This document shows, piece after piece, positions 16,775-25,920 of a stretch of 64,000 bases of DNA; positions within the stretch are counted from its first letter, which is position 1; each line of letters starts with the position of its first letter. The translations under genes were made by a program, and so were the position numbers. The notes below the pieces were generated by a model that was not told where the DNA came from, made no database searches, and was given only the letters and a program-made list of their open reading frames with translations. Source of the DNA: Candidatus Fusicatenibacter intestinigallinarum (lineage in GTDB: Bacteria; Bacillota; Clostridia; Lachnospirales; Lachnospiraceae); contig DWWU01000012.1 in assembly GCA_019119555.1 (NCBI GenBank), forward strand, positions 1 to 64,000, read 5' to 3'.

Positions 16775-16803
16775 TTGACTGTACAGAGGAAATAGTGTAT
16801 GAT
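16775..16803 (+). promoter_or_regulatory. Promoter of GH120 gene
   Basis: TTGACT and TATGAT with a 17-nt spacer, followed by an about 120-nt leader carrying a GC-rich hairpin. Confidence 0.65.
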
Positions 16804-16929
16804 GAGCCCGAAAGCAGTCAGAAGATCAACCTCCGGCTGCGGCAGATTTCACCCGCAGCCAGACAGCGACTTTTCTGGCCTTTGCGGAAACGAAAGAAAA
16901 TACAGTAACTAATTAAGGAGGATATGTGC

Positions 16930-18915
16930 ATGCAAATTTATGTGGATGCAAATGCAGGCCGTGACGGCAACGGTTCAAAGGAAATGCCGTTTAAGCACAT
17001 CAATGACGCGGCGCAGGCTGCGCAGCCGGGCGACGAAGTCCTGGTTGCCCCGGGCGTATACCGGGAATATGTAAACCCTAAGAATGCCGGTACAGAAGAC
17101 GCAAGAATCGTATACCGCAGCACAGAGCCACTGGGCGCGGTGATCACCGGAGCGGAAGAGGTAAAAAGCTGGAAACCTTATCAGGGAAATGTCTGGGTGT
17201 GCAGAATCGACAATTCTGTGTTCGGCAGTTACAATCCATATACCACCTACGTATACGGAGACTGGTATTTCGCAGGCCGCAGCAAACATACCGGCGCGGT
17301 TTATCTGAATGACAAAATGATGTATGAAGCGGAAAGTCTTGACGCCTGCATCAAAGGCGAAGTCTATGAATGCTCCTGGGAACCGGAGGCATCCGTCTAT
17401 AAATGGTTCGCCGAGCAGGACGGCAGCGAGACGGTGATCTACGCAAATTTCCAGGGAAAAAATCCCAACTGTGAGAAAGTGGAAATCAATGTGCGCAGGG
17501 AATGTTTCATGCCCTCGGAAACCGGCGTCGGCTACATCACGGTCAGCGGTTTTCAGATCTGCAAGGCAGCAACCACCTGGGCGCCGCCGGCCGCTTACCA
17601 GGACGGCATGATTGGTCCTCACTGGTCCAAAGGCTGGATCATCGAAGACTGTGAGATCAGCAACAGCAAATGCGCCGGCATCTCTCTCGGTAAATATCTG
17701 GACCCCGACAACGACCATTACTTTACATACAAGCACGTAAAGAGCCCCACGCAGATGGAGCGCGACGCCGTATGCCGCGGCCAGTATCACGGATGGCTGA
17801 AGGAAAAGGTCGGCAGCCATATCATCCGCCGCTGCAACATCCATAACTGCGAACAGGGCGGCATCATCGGCCGTATGGGCGGCGTTTTCTCTATCATTGA
17901 GGACAACCATATCCACCACATCAACAATATGATGGAGCTGGGCGGGGCTGAGATCGCAGGCATCAAAATGCATGCGGCAATCGACGTCACTTACCGCCGC
18001 AATTATATCCACCACTGTACCATGGGCATCTGGTGCGACTGGGAGGCGCAGGGCACCCGCATTACCCAGAACCTGTTTCATGACAACCAGAAGCCGGCGT
18101 TCGCCAAACAGCTGAAGGGTGGAATAATGAGCCAGGATATTTTTGTGGAAGTCGGACACGGTCCAACACTGATCGACAACAATATCCTCCTGTCGGACGC
18201 ATCTCTGCGCATGGCGACGGAAGGCGTCGCAATGGTACACAACCTGATCTGCGGAGCCCTCACCTGCGTCGGCGACGGCACAAGCCCGCGCTACACGCCG
18301 TATCATATTCCTCACCGCACGGAAGTAATGGGATTTATGACCATTCTGCATGGGGATGACCGTTTCTACAACAACATTTTTGTACAGAAATGGCCCGCAA
18401 ATCCGTTTGTGACTCTGCAGGACAGCTCTGAGGGGACCGATGAGGAAAACCGTGAGGTCGGCACACATGTGCTGGACGATTATCCCACCTACGAAGAATG
18501 GATTCAGATGTTTGACATGGACACAGATACCCCCGATATGTCCAAACTGGATCCGGCCCACAACCATAAGCTCCCTGTGTGGGTGAAGGGCAACGCTTAT
18601 TTCAACGGCGCAAAAGCATGGAAAAAGGAATCCGGTCCTCTGGTTGACACGGAACATGAAGTGACCGTGAATATTACTTTCAGAGACGGAAAACCGGTTC
18701 TGTCCACTAACCTGTATGAATTCCTGGGCGATTTCTCTGTCGGCATGGTCAACAGCGATATCCTCGGCTGTGCGTTCGAGCCGGAAGAGCGGTTCGAAAA
18801 TCCGGACGGAACGGAAATTGTCTTTGACAGAGATTATTTCGGAGGGCACCGGGGAATCCAGGTGATCCCGGGACCATTCGCCTCTGCTGAGGACGCGGAA
18901 AAAGCACTCTGGTAA
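16930..18915 (+). CDS. GH120 beta-xylosidase (right-handed beta-helix)
   Basis: This 661-residue intracellular enzyme has a parallel beta-helix interrupted by a beta-sandwich region, as in GH120 beta-xylosidases. Family blocks are GDWYFAG, INVRRECF, GSHIIRRCNIH, IAGIKMHAAIDV and CDWEAQGTR. By comparison with the characterised GH120 enzyme, the nucleophile should be Asp370 (in CDWEAQGTR) and the acid/base Glu407 (in IFVEVGHGP). Here an extra loop of about 14 residues (QKPAFAKQLKGGIM) separates them. The start is the ATG at 16930, better spaced from AAGGAGG than the one at 16924. It probably cleaves xylo-oligosaccharides. Confidence 0.82.
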   Translation: MQIYVDANAGRDGNGSKEMPFKHINDAAQAAQPGDEVLVAPGVYREYVNPKNAGTEDARIVYRSTEPLGAVITGAEEVKSWKPYQGNVWVCRIDNSVFGSYNPYTTYVYGDWYFAGRSKHTGAVYLNDKMMYEAESLDACIKGEVYECSWEPEASVYKWFAEQDGSETVIYANFQGKNPNCEKVEINVRRECFMPSETGVGYITVSGFQICKAATTWAPPAAYQDGMIGPHWSKGWIIEDCEISNSKCAGISLGKYLDPDNDHYFTYKHVKSPTQMERDAVCRGQYHGWLKEKVGSHIIRRCNIHNCEQGGIIGRMGGVFSIIEDNHIHHINNMMELGGAEIAGIKMHAAIDVTYRRNYIHHCTMGIWCDWEAQGTRITQNLFHDNQKPAFAKQLKGGIMSQDIFVEVGHGPTLIDNNILLSDASLRMATEGVAMVHNLICGALTCVGDGTSPRYTPYHIPHRTEVMGFMTILHGDDRFYNNIFVQKWPANPFVTLQDSSEGTDEENREVGTHVLDDYPTYEEWIQMFDMDTDTPDMSKLDPAHNHKLPVWVKGNAYFNGAKAWKKESGPLVDTEHEVTVNITFRDGKPVLSTNLYEFLGDFSVGMVNSDILGCAFEPEERFENPDGTEIVFDRDYFGGHRGIQVIPGPFASAEDAEKALW

Positions 18916-19011
18916 CTATGGAGCGCCCCGGGCACAACCCCGGAAACGCTCCCGCAGGAAGGCAGAAACTTTCTACAGCAGTTATTACAGCAAAAGATTC
19001 CGCCGGGAAAC

Positions 19012-19046
19012 AAAAAACCGAAGGGCCGTGAACCCTTCGGTTTTTT
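19012..19046. terminator. Bidirectional terminator
   Basis: AAAAAACCGAAGGG pairs perfectly with CCCTTCGGTTTTTT around a 7-nt loop, about 100 nt after the GH120 stop. Confidence 0.9.
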
Positions 19047-19132
19047 GCGCACGTCGGCTTTCAGACGCGTCCTCGTATCACCCTCTTTAAATATCCATAT
19101 GTTTCGCCGGCCTGTTTTCCCGCCAGCACAGG

Positions 19133-19168
19133 TGTAAAAGCGCAGCCCGCTACGCCTGCGCTTTTACA
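19133..19168. repeat. Hairpin, possible diverged repeat
   Basis: TGTAAAAGCGCAG and CTGCGCTTTTACA, 13-bp perfect arms around 10 nt, without a T-run. The outline (GTAA...CAGCCCGCT) recalls family 1, but the sequence is too different to assign. The rest of 19047-19221 holds nothing recognisable. Confidence 0.45.
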
Positions 19169-19221
19169 TCTGCACTCTCAAAAAAACATTCTCAGCGAAA
19201 CAATATATCATTTAAAGTAGC

Positions 19222-19572
19222 TTATACTAGTTTTTCTTCCCACTCTTTCACTTTAAATCCTGTCAGTGCAAAATCATCGCCGATGACCAGAGGCCGTTTT
19301 ACCAGCATCCCATCGGACGCCAGAAGTTCCAGCTTCTCCTCATCGCTCATCTGCGGCAGTCTGTCCTTCAGGCCAAGTTCCCGGTACTTCATCCCGCTGG
19401 TGTTGAAAAACTTCTTCAATTCCATCCCGCTTTTCTGCTGCCATTCTTTCAGCTCAGAAACGGTAGGGTTCTGGTCCCTGATATGGCGGTCTTCATAAGA
19501 GACCCCATGCTCATCCAGCCACTTTTTTGCCTTTTTGCAGGTACTGCATGTGGGATATTCCAAAAATAACAT
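19222..19572 (-). CDS. ArsC/Spx-family thioredoxin-fold protein
   Basis: This 116-residue protein opens MLFLEYPTCSTCKKAKKWL, with a CxxC motif at about residues 9-12, as in the Spx/MgsR/YffB branch of the ArsC family. Members act either as RNA-polymerase-binding regulators or as small reductases; sequence alone does not separate these. The ATG at 19572 follows GGAGGAGAGAGG. The next upstream gene is ybaK, 46 nt away. Confidence 0.8.
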   Translation of the reverse strand: MLFLEYPTCSTCKKAKKWLDEHGVSYEDRHIRDQNPTVSELKEWQQKSGMELKKFFNTSGMKYRELGLKDRLPQMSDEEKLELLASDGMLVKRPLVIGDDFALTGFKVKEWEEKLV

Positions 19573-19618
19573 AGCTTCCTCTCTCCTCCATTTTTCCCAT
19601 ATAGGTTGCGATAACCAA

Positions 19619-20116
19619 TCACTGCTCTTCCACTTCCACTGCAAAGTCTCCGTACTCTGCCCCGCTGACTCTGCACAGATCTTCCGGAGACAGAATCAGT
19701 GTCGTTCCGATCCGGCCTCCACTGACATAAATCCTGTCATACTGCTCCGCCGACTGTTCTATGACCGTCGGGAACCGCTTTTTCATACCGATGGGACTGC
19801 AGCCGCCCCGCACATAGCCGGTAACCGCCGTGATCTCCTTTACATGGATCATTTCCACTGATTTCTCCCCGACTGTCCGGGCAGCTTTTTTCAGATCCAC
19901 TTCCTTCGCAATGGGAAGAACAAAAACATAATACTGTCCGCTTTTTCCTTTCGCCACCAGTGTTTTGAACGACTGCTCCACCGGCGCCCCGGTAAGCTCT
20001 GCACTGTGCATTCCGTCAATAAATTCGCCGCACTCATACTGGAGCACCTGGTAGGAAACTTTCTCCCGATCCAGGATTCTCATGGCATTGGTTTTAATCT
20101 CTTTTTCCTTGCTCAC
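19619..20116 (-). CDS. ybaK: YbaK/EbsC Cys-tRNA(Pro) deacylase
   Basis: This 165-residue trans-editing enzyme removes cysteine from mischarged tRNA(Pro). The fold signature is clear (QSFKTLVAKG with the conserved Lys, RGGCSPIGMKKRFP, YVSGGRIG). It lies directly downstream of alaX, another tRNA-editing gene, so the pair forms a translation quality-control unit. Confidence 0.88.
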   Translation of the reverse strand: MSKEKEIKTNAMRILDREKVSYQVLQYECGEFIDGMHSAELTGAPVEQSFKTLVAKGKSGQYYVFVLPIAKEVDLKKAARTVGEKSVEMIHVKEITAVTGYVRGGCSPIGMKKRFPTVIEQSAEQYDRIYVSGGRIGTTLILSPEDLCRVSGAEYGDFAVEVEEQ

Positions 20117-20155
20117 GTTTTCTGCGTCCTTCCTTTCCGCTGTTTCCGTCCATTC

Positions 20156-21028
20156 TCAACGCGGCAGATTCTGACCTTCTTTTGCGTTAATCTGTTTTTT
20201 CAGCTGCTTCAGTTCTTTCTTCAGCTCTATATTCTTTTCCTTCAGACGAACCACCGCATCTCCGGCCTCCTCAGGCTTCACGCTCAGGAGCTGAGCGATG
20301 CCCACAATATTGCTGTGTTTCACCATATAATCGCGGAACGCAGTCTCCCCGCAGAGCATGGAAACACGCACGCCGCCTTTGTAATTCTGAACGCCGAGAA
20401 TCTTGATCAGACGGATTTCTCCAGTCCGGGAAACGTGCGTGCCGCAGCAGGCACAGCAGTCATAACCTTCCACGCTGACCAGACGCACCTGTCCCTCTAT
20501 CTCCTTTTTGCTCCTGTAATCGATCTGTTTCAGTTCCTCGCCGGAAGGGTATGAGGCAGTAACCGGAACATTTTTAAGAACCGCTTCATTGGCTTCCATC
20601 TCCACATCAAACAGCTGCTCTTTCGTCAGCACGCCGTCGAAATCCACAGTGACCGCTTCACTTCCCATATGGAAGCCTACGTTATGATATCCGTAGATCC
20701 GGGAAACGATTCCCGATACAATATGTTCCCCGGTATGGTTCTGCATATTGGTAAAACGTCGTTCAAAATCAATCTTTCCCACCACTTCTGTTCCCGGCTC
20801 CAGCAGTTCACTCACCGTATGCCAGATCGTTCCGTCAATTTCCTGCACGTCAAGAACCCTTGCATCCCCAAGCGTTCCTCTGTCTGCCGGCTGTCCGCCG
20901 CCCTCGGGATAGAAGGCCGTCTGGTTTAATGTAACTTTGAAAATACCTGTCTCGCTGACGCATTTTTCCACTGTCGCTGTAAATTCACCGAGATATGCGT
21001 CGGCCTCATATAATTTTATCGTACTCAT
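20156..21028 (-). CDS. AlaX-type alanyl-tRNA editing protein
   Basis: This 290-residue free-standing editing protein hydrolyses Ser- or Gly-tRNA(Ala). It shows an AlaRS-like entry domain (FYPEGGGQPADRG), the zinc motif HTGEH at about residues 97-101 and the second zinc half CCGTH at about 193-197. The C-terminus is a coiled coil (RLKEKNIELKKELKQLKKQI) that stops at residue 290. Longer clostridial relatives continue into a DHHA1-like domain of about 100 residues, so this may be a shortened form. Confidence 0.85.
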   Translation of the reverse strand: MSTIKLYEADAYLGEFTATVEKCVSETGIFKVTLNQTAFYPEGGGQPADRGTLGDARVLDVQEIDGTIWHTVSELLEPGTEVVGKIDFERRFTNMQNHTGEHIVSGIVSRIYGYHNVGFHMGSEAVTVDFDGVLTKEQLFDVEMEANEAVLKNVPVTASYPSGEELKQIDYRSKKEIEGQVRLVSVEGYDCCACCGTHVSRTGEIRLIKILGVQNYKGGVRVSMLCGETAFRDYMVKHSNIVGIAQLLSVKPEEAGDAVVRLKEKNIELKKELKQLKKQINAKEGQNLPR

Positions 21029-21105
21029 AAGATACCTCCGGTTTCAATCTGTAATGCATTGACCGAACCCGCCAGAGTTCAAACCCTGAGCGTCTCCTGT
21101 CATTC

Positions 21106-21133
21106 GTAACAGTTCAGCCATCTGAACTGTTAC
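21106..21133. repeat. Family 1 palindromic element, copy d
   Basis: A 28-bp copy (arms GTAACAGTTCAGC/CTGAACTGTTAC) flanked by identical octamers TGTCATTC at 21098-21105 and 21134-21141, a perfect 8-bp direct repeat. The hairpin GCAGCCGTTC/GAACGGCTGC follows at 21143-21171. Confidence 0.88.
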
Positions 21134-21245
21134 TGTCATTCTGCAGCCGTTCGGCCAGACGGAACGGCTGCGGCATTTTCATATACAGTTTACTACAAGG
21201 TTTTCTCAGTGTAAAGAGGCGTACCTTCCTCCGATTCTGCCAGCG

Positions 21246-21273
21246 AGAACACTTCAGCCAGCTGAACTGTTAC
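21246..21273. repeat. Family 1 palindromic element, degenerate copy
   Basis: The right arm GCTGAACTGTTAC is intact and the left arm decayed. A second, further diverged hairpin (TTCAGCCGTCTGAACGG) follows at about 21289-21305 and overlaps the last codons of the NhaC gene. Confidence 0.6.
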
Positions 21274-21289
21274 TGCCCATGGGAACTAT

Positions 21290-22591
21290 TCAGCCGTCTG
21301 AACGGCTCCTGCGGCGCTGCTTCCGGTCCTTCCCGAACAGGATAAAAAGGAGCGCGGAAATCCCCATCATCCACGGATAGTACAGATAGGGCATAATCTC
21401 AAACGGCGCTGCAGACACAGCCTGGGCAGCCAGCAAAAGCTGAGCCCCGTAAGGCAGTAGCCCTTGCCCCACAGACGCGAAAATATCCAGCAATGAAGCG
21501 GTTCTCTTTGGATCGATCTCATATTCCCGGGCTACCTCCTTCGCAATCGGCCCCGCAATGACGATCGCCACTGTGTTGTTGGCAGTCGCCATGTCCACCA
21601 GCAGCGTCAGAACAGCAATTCCGATCTGAGCTCCCTTCTGTCCGCGGATTCTTTTCCTGATAACGAAAAGAATATAGTCGATCCCTCCGTATTCCCGCAT
21701 CAGGGCCACCACACAGGCAACCAGAAGAGAAATCACAGTGATATCGTACATTCCCGTCACTCCATCTCCGACAGAAGTGAAGATTTCAAAGACTCCGATC
21801 TCTCCCGTCACGGTTCCGATCACCAGGGAGAGAACCGTTCCGCCGATCAGAACGGCGAATACATTGATCCCGACCAGCGCGCCGGCCAGTACCGCCATAT
21901 ACGGAACAATCTTCAGCAGACTGTATTCCAGATCGCCTTCTATTACATATTCCGCCCGCCGGGTGATCAGAAAGAAGATCAGAAGCGCCGCCACAGCCGC
22001 AGGGAAAACAATCAGAAAATTCGCCTTGAATTTATCTTTCATATTGCAGCCCTGGGTCTTGACTGCCGCAATGGTTGTATCGGAAATCATCGACAGGTTA
22101 TCGCCGAACATCGCGCCGCAGACTACGGCGCCGATACAAAGGGCAGGGGAAAATCCAGTCTTATCGCTGATTCCGGCCGCAACAGGCGCCAGAGCCGCGA
22201 TGGTTCCCATACTGGTTCCCATCGACAGGGAGATAAAACAGCCAATCAGCATCAGGCCCATGACCGCCACAGAAGACGGCAGGATGGAAAGACAGAAATT
22301 CACCGTACTGTCCACCCCGCCCGCTGCGCGGACCGCGCCGGAAAATCCTCCCGCCGCGAGAAAAATCAGACACATGGTAATGATGTTTTCATCTCCGACT
22401 CCTTTTGCAATCACTTTTACTTTTTCATCAAATTTCAGCGAAGGGTTCTGGAGAAACGCAACGGTCAGGGCAATCAGAAACCCTACCACCGCGGGCATAG
22501 CATTGAAATTCCCGCTGACAATCCCCATTCCCAGAAACGAAACCAGAAACACTCCAATGGGAAGCAGTGCTCTTGCTCTTCCTTTTTCCAT
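21290..22591 (-). CDS. NhaC-family Na+/H+ antiporter-like transporter
   Basis: This 433-residue membrane protein has about 11 hydrophobic segments and the NhaC-type motif GAMFGDNLSMISDTTIAA. NhaC-family members exchange sodium for protons or couple sodium to organic substrates such as methionine or lysine. No substrate-specific riboswitch is recognisable, so the substrate stays open. The last codons (RSRSDG and stop) fall inside a degenerate palindromic repeat. A promoter stands about 105 nt upstream. Confidence 0.85.
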   Translation of the reverse strand: MEKGRARALLPIGVFLVSFLGMGIVSGNFNAMPAVVGFLIALTVAFLQNPSLKFDEKVKVIAKGVGDENIITMCLIFLAAGGFSGAVRAAGGVDSTVNFCLSILPSSVAVMGLMLIGCFISLSMGTSMGTIAALAPVAAGISDKTGFSPALCIGAVVCGAMFGDNLSMISDTTIAAVKTQGCNMKDKFKANFLIVFPAAVAALLIFFLITRRAEYVIEGDLEYSLLKIVPYMAVLAGALVGINVFAVLIGGTVLSLVIGTVTGEIGVFEIFTSVGDGVTGMYDITVISLLVACVVALMREYGGIDYILFVIRKRIRGQKGAQIGIAVLTLLVDMATANNTVAIVIAGPIAKEVAREYEIDPKRTASLLDIFASVGQGLLPYGAQLLLAAQAVSAAPFEIMPYLYYPWMMGISALLFILFGKDRKQRRRSRSDG

Positions 22592-22695
22592 ATTTTTCCT
22601 TTCCTCCGGAGGTGCAGATCTCAGGAAAATTCTTCAGGCACGCTCCGAACCGCTTGTCTGCCCCGGCAATTTGCCGGGTTTCCATAACTCTGAAC

Positions 22696-22724
22696 ATTAT
22701 ACAGGAGGCCATCTGTTCTGGCAA
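22696..22724 (-). promoter_or_regulatory. Promoter of NhaC gene
   Basis: TTGCCA (22724-22719) and TATAAT (22701-22696), spacer 17 nt. The about 100-nt leader contains CCCGGCAAATTGCCGGG and, at the ribosome site, the self-complementary ACCTCCGGAGG, which could mask the Shine-Dalgarno sequence. I cannot match it to a known riboswitch. Confidence 0.6.
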
Positions 22725-22794
22725 GGCGATGCATATAAGTTTCTGGTATATTCGTTGCCGTTCAGTCGCAAGTCTGAACGGTAGCAGAACGTTC

Positions 22795-22822
22795 ATAACA
22801 GATCAGCCAGCTCAACTGTTAC
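22795..22822. repeat. Family 1 palindromic element, degenerate copy
   Basis: ATAACAGATCAGC and GCTCAACTGTTAC, 28 bp with several mismatches. The flanking octamers (GAACGTTC, GAGCCTGC) agree at five of eight positions. A related hairpin, CCGTTCAG/CTGAACGG, lies at about 22758-22782. Confidence 0.6.
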
Positions 22823-22853
22823 GAGCCTGCAGGCAGTTTTTTTCAAAAACATA

Positions 22854-22911
22854 TTGACGAATCCTGTGTGCTGGTATATCATGAACATATGAACATCCAT
22901 TCATATGTTCA
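22854..22911 (+). promoter_or_regulatory. Promoter and ArsR/SmtB-type operator of metal ATPase gene
   Basis: TTGACG (22854) and TATCAT (22877) with a 17-nt spacer. The operator TGAACATATGAA-CATCCA-TTCATATGTTCA (22882-22911) has perfect 12-bp arms and overlaps the -10 end. This is the form bound by ArsR/SmtB-family metal sensors. No such regulator gene is in the window. Confidence 0.75.
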
Positions 22912-22962
22912 CAACATCAAATATCCCATTACGTTTGAAAAAATGGAGATTGGAGGCTTTAT

Positions 22963-25707
22963 ATGAGTCAGCAGCAAACTGCACGTCAGTTAAAAAAGAA
23001 AGTTTATATTATTGAAAATCTGGACTGCGCCAACTGTGCGGCGTCCGTGGAACGCCGGCTGAATGCGATGCCGGAAATTGAGGAAGCGATTCTCACGTTT
23101 GCGACGAAACAGCTTCGCATCACAGCGGAAAATCCGGATGCACTGCTGGATAAGATCCGTCAGACGGCCGCAGCCGTGGAACCGGAGGTGGAAATCTACC
23201 CGAGAACACGTTCCGGAAAAAACGGTTCCGCCCGGGAAAAGGAACGCGGCGTGGAGCACGGGCATGAGCACTGTCACGATGATTCCTGCAACTGCGGCCA
23301 TACTCATGCACATGAGCACCACCATGACGGTTCCTGCAGCAGTGAACACACCCATGCACACAGTCATGACCACGGCAGCTCCTGCGGCTGCGGCCACACT
23401 CATGAGCATGAACATCACCACGGTGACTCCTGCAGCTGCGGCTACACTCACGAGAATGAGCACCACCACAATGCTTCCTGCGGCTGCGGGCAGGAAGCCC
23501 TTCAGGAAAACAGCACAGGAGATGTGTCTTCACATTCTGACCGCCGGATCTCCGCTTCCGCAGTCAGAAAAGTTTATACGATCGAAAATCTGGACTGTGC
23601 CAACTGCGCGGCAGCAGTGGAGCGAAAGATCGCGGCGATGCCCGAGGTTCAGGAGGTATCGCTCACATTTGCGACCCGTCAGCTGCGCATCACAGCGGAG
23701 AATCCGGATGCGCTTCTGGATAAGATCCGCCAGACAGCTGCCGCTGTAGAGCCGGGCGTGGAAATTTATCCCAGAACAGGTTCCGCATCCGCCGGACAGA
23801 GCCATGCGGAAGAGACCGGGACGATCCGCGACACCGCGCAGACTCCGACAAAAAAATCCCGTCTCAGCGTGGAAAACAGAAAAGATCTGATCCAGATTCT
23901 GATCGGCGCGGTACTTTTTGTCGCTGGAATTCTTCTGAACTCCACGGACCTGGAACTGCTTTCCGCCGTCGTACTGCTTGTCGGCTACGTGCTCCTGGGC
24001 GGAAGAATTATTCTCACCGCTGTGAAAAATCTTACCAGAGGCAAGGTATTCGATGAAAACTTCCTGATGAGCCTTGCTACCGTTGCGGCAATCTGTATCG
24101 GTGATTTCAAGGAAGCGGTCGGCGTTATGCTGTTCTACCGCGTCGGGGAACTGTTTGAAGAAATCGCTGTGGAGCGGAGCCGTTCCCAGATCATGGACGC
24201 TGTGGATATGCGTCCGGAAGTCGTGACAAAAGTCCACGGCAGCCATACCCATGTGATTCCCGCTGAGGATGCGGAAGTCGGAGATATTCTCCAGATCCGT
24301 CCCGGGGACCGTATTCCTCTGGACGGAACCGTTGTGGAAGGAGAAAGCCGGATCGACACCTCACCGGTCACCGGGGAACCCGTTCCTGTGGCTGTAAAAG
24401 CCGGCGACTCCGTCGTATCCGGATGTGTAAATACTTCCGGTCTGCTGAAAATGCGCGTGGAAAAGATTCTGGACGAATCTATGGTAACCAAAATACTTGA
24501 TTCCGTGGAGAATGCTGCAGCAAGCAAACCTCAGATCGAACGCTTCATCGCCCGTTTTGCCAGAATTTATACTCCATTTGTGGTCATTCTCGCACTGCTG
24601 ACCGCCATTGTGCCGTCCCTGTTCACCGGCGACTGGAACCACTGGATTTATACAGCGATCACATTCCTTGTCATCAGCTGCCCCTGCGCACTGGTTCTCA
24701 GCGTTCCTCTCGCTTTCTTCTCCGGAATCGGAGCCGGAAGCAAACGTGGAATTCTTTTCAAAGGCGGTATTTCGCTGGAAGCCATGAAAAATATCCGCGC
24801 TGTTGTAATGGATAAGACAGGAACAATCACAGAAGGAACATTCACTCTCCAGGAGGCGGTACCCGCCGGCGACACGGATGCAGATACTCTGCTGACCTTG
24901 TGTGCATCCTGCGAGCAGAACTCTTCTCATCCTATCGCACATAGCATTCTTGCCGCGGCAGAAGCCAGAAACCTGGCTCTGAAACACCCGTCCACCGTGG
25001 AAGAAATTGCCGGGCAGGGAATCCGGGCGGTACTTCCGCAGGGTGAAGTGCTCTGCGGCAACAGGAAACTGATGGATTCCTTCCATGTGAGCGGAGTCAC
25101 TGCAGACTCCGGCTACGGAACAGAAGTTTTTGCAGCGCTGAATGGAGTTTTCCTCGGGCATCTGGTGATCGCCGACACGATCAAACCTGAGGCTTCGGCA
25201 GCTGTCGCTTCCATCCGCTCCAAAGGTATTGTCACTGCAATGCTCACCGGAGACGCGCAGGAAAATGCGGAGGCAGTGGCACAGGCCACAGGAATTGACG
25301 AAGTACACGCACGCCTTCTGCCGCAGGAAAAGCTTGAGGCGCTGCAGAACATCCGGGCTGCCCACGGCTCCGTCATGTTCGTCGGAGACGGCATCAACGA
25401 CGCTCCCGTGCTGGCGGGCGCAGATGTGGGAGCGGCAATGGGCAGCGGCGCAGACGCGGCAATCGAGGCAGCCGACGTAGTGTTTATGACTTCCCGCCTG
25501 GACGCGGTTCCGAAATCCCTGGAGATTGCCCATTCTTCCCTGAGAATTGCCCGTCAGAACGTGGTATTTGCACTTGTCATCAAGGCCCTCGTCATGATTC
25601 TGGGGCTTGCAGGCTTCGCCAATATGTGGATGGCAGTGTTTGCTGACACCGGTGTCGCAGTGATCTGCGTACTGAATTCCATCCGGATTCTCTATCAGAA
25701 AGATTGA
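22963..25707 (+). CDS. Zn/Cd/Pb-exporting P1B-type ATPase
   Basis: This 914-residue P-type ATPase pumps divalent soft metals out of the cell. It has two N-terminal HMA domains (about residues 12-75 and 205-265), each with DCANCA. A His/Cys-rich linker lies between them (about 100-185), with four repeats built on HTHAHEHHHDGSCSCG-like units. The core shows C573-P-C575 in the transport helix, DKTGT at Asp617, TGDAQENAE and GDGINDAPVL. CPC plus His-rich N-terminus fits Zn/Cd/Pb rather than copper. The two HMA copies share an almost identical stretch ending VEIYPRT, a recent internal duplication. Confidence 0.92.
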   Translation: MSQQQTARQLKKKVYIIENLDCANCAASVERRLNAMPEIEEAILTFATKQLRITAENPDALLDKIRQTAAAVEPEVEIYPRTRSGKNGSAREKERGVEHGHEHCHDDSCNCGHTHAHEHHHDGSCSSEHTHAHSHDHGSSCGCGHTHEHEHHHGDSCSCGYTHENEHHHNASCGCGQEALQENSTGDVSSHSDRRISASAVRKVYTIENLDCANCAAAVERKIAAMPEVQEVSLTFATRQLRITAENPDALLDKIRQTAAAVEPGVEIYPRTGSASAGQSHAEETGTIRDTAQTPTKKSRLSVENRKDLIQILIGAVLFVAGILLNSTDLELLSAVVLLVGYVLLGGRIILTAVKNLTRGKVFDENFLMSLATVAAICIGDFKEAVGVMLFYRVGELFEEIAVERSRSQIMDAVDMRPEVVTKVHGSHTHVIPAEDAEVGDILQIRPGDRIPLDGTVVEGESRIDTSPVTGEPVPVAVKAGDSVVSGCVNTSGLLKMRVEKILDESMVTKILDSVENAAASKPQIERFIARFARIYTPFVVILALLTAIVPSLFTGDWNHWIYTAITFLVISCPCALVLSVPLAFFSGIGAGSKRGILFKGGISLEAMKNIRAVVMDKTGTITEGTFTLQEAVPAGDTDADTLLTLCASCEQNSSHPIAHSILAAAEARNLALKHPSTVEEIAGQGIRAVLPQGEVLCGNRKLMDSFHVSGVTADSGYGTEVFAALNGVFLGHLVIADTIKPEASAAVASIRSKGIVTAMLTGDAQENAEAVAQATGIDEVHARLLPQEKLEALQNIRAAHGSVMFVGDGINDAPVLAGADVGAAMGSGADAAIEAADVVFMTSRLDAVPKSLEIAHSSLRIARQNVVFALVIKALVMILGLAGFANMWMAVFADTGVAVICVLNSIRILYQKD

Positions 25708-25747
25708 TACAGCAGAAAACAAATATCCGGTCCGGCAAACCGGCTGC

Positions 25748-25791
25748 GCAGAAACTGTCGGCAAAAGATCACTTTTCCCGACAGTTTCTGC
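25748..25791. terminator. Terminator after metal ATPase gene
   Basis: GCAGAAACTGTCGG pairs with CCGACAGTTTCTGC around a 16-nt loop, followed by GGATTTTATA, 40 nt after the stop. Confidence 0.7.
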
Positions 25792-25920
25792 GGATTTTAT
25801 AAATTGGGATTTAATATTCTTTCTGTTTCTTTTAGAAAATGGACATACTTTCAACACATTTTTTCCGTATACTATATGACAGATAGTTGATTAACCACTC
25901 ACTATCTCCCCCCTCATTAG

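Noticed and set aside
22592-22690. S-box, lysine or T-box riboswitch before the NhaC gene
   Set aside because: The leader is too short and lacks the conserved core sequences of these classes.
23000-25857. Long minus-strand open frames opposite the metal ATPase and opposite mfd, GH120 and the TIR-helicase
   Set aside because: They mirror the coding strand of well-supported genes, with His/Cys-rich or low-complexity composition and no start signals.
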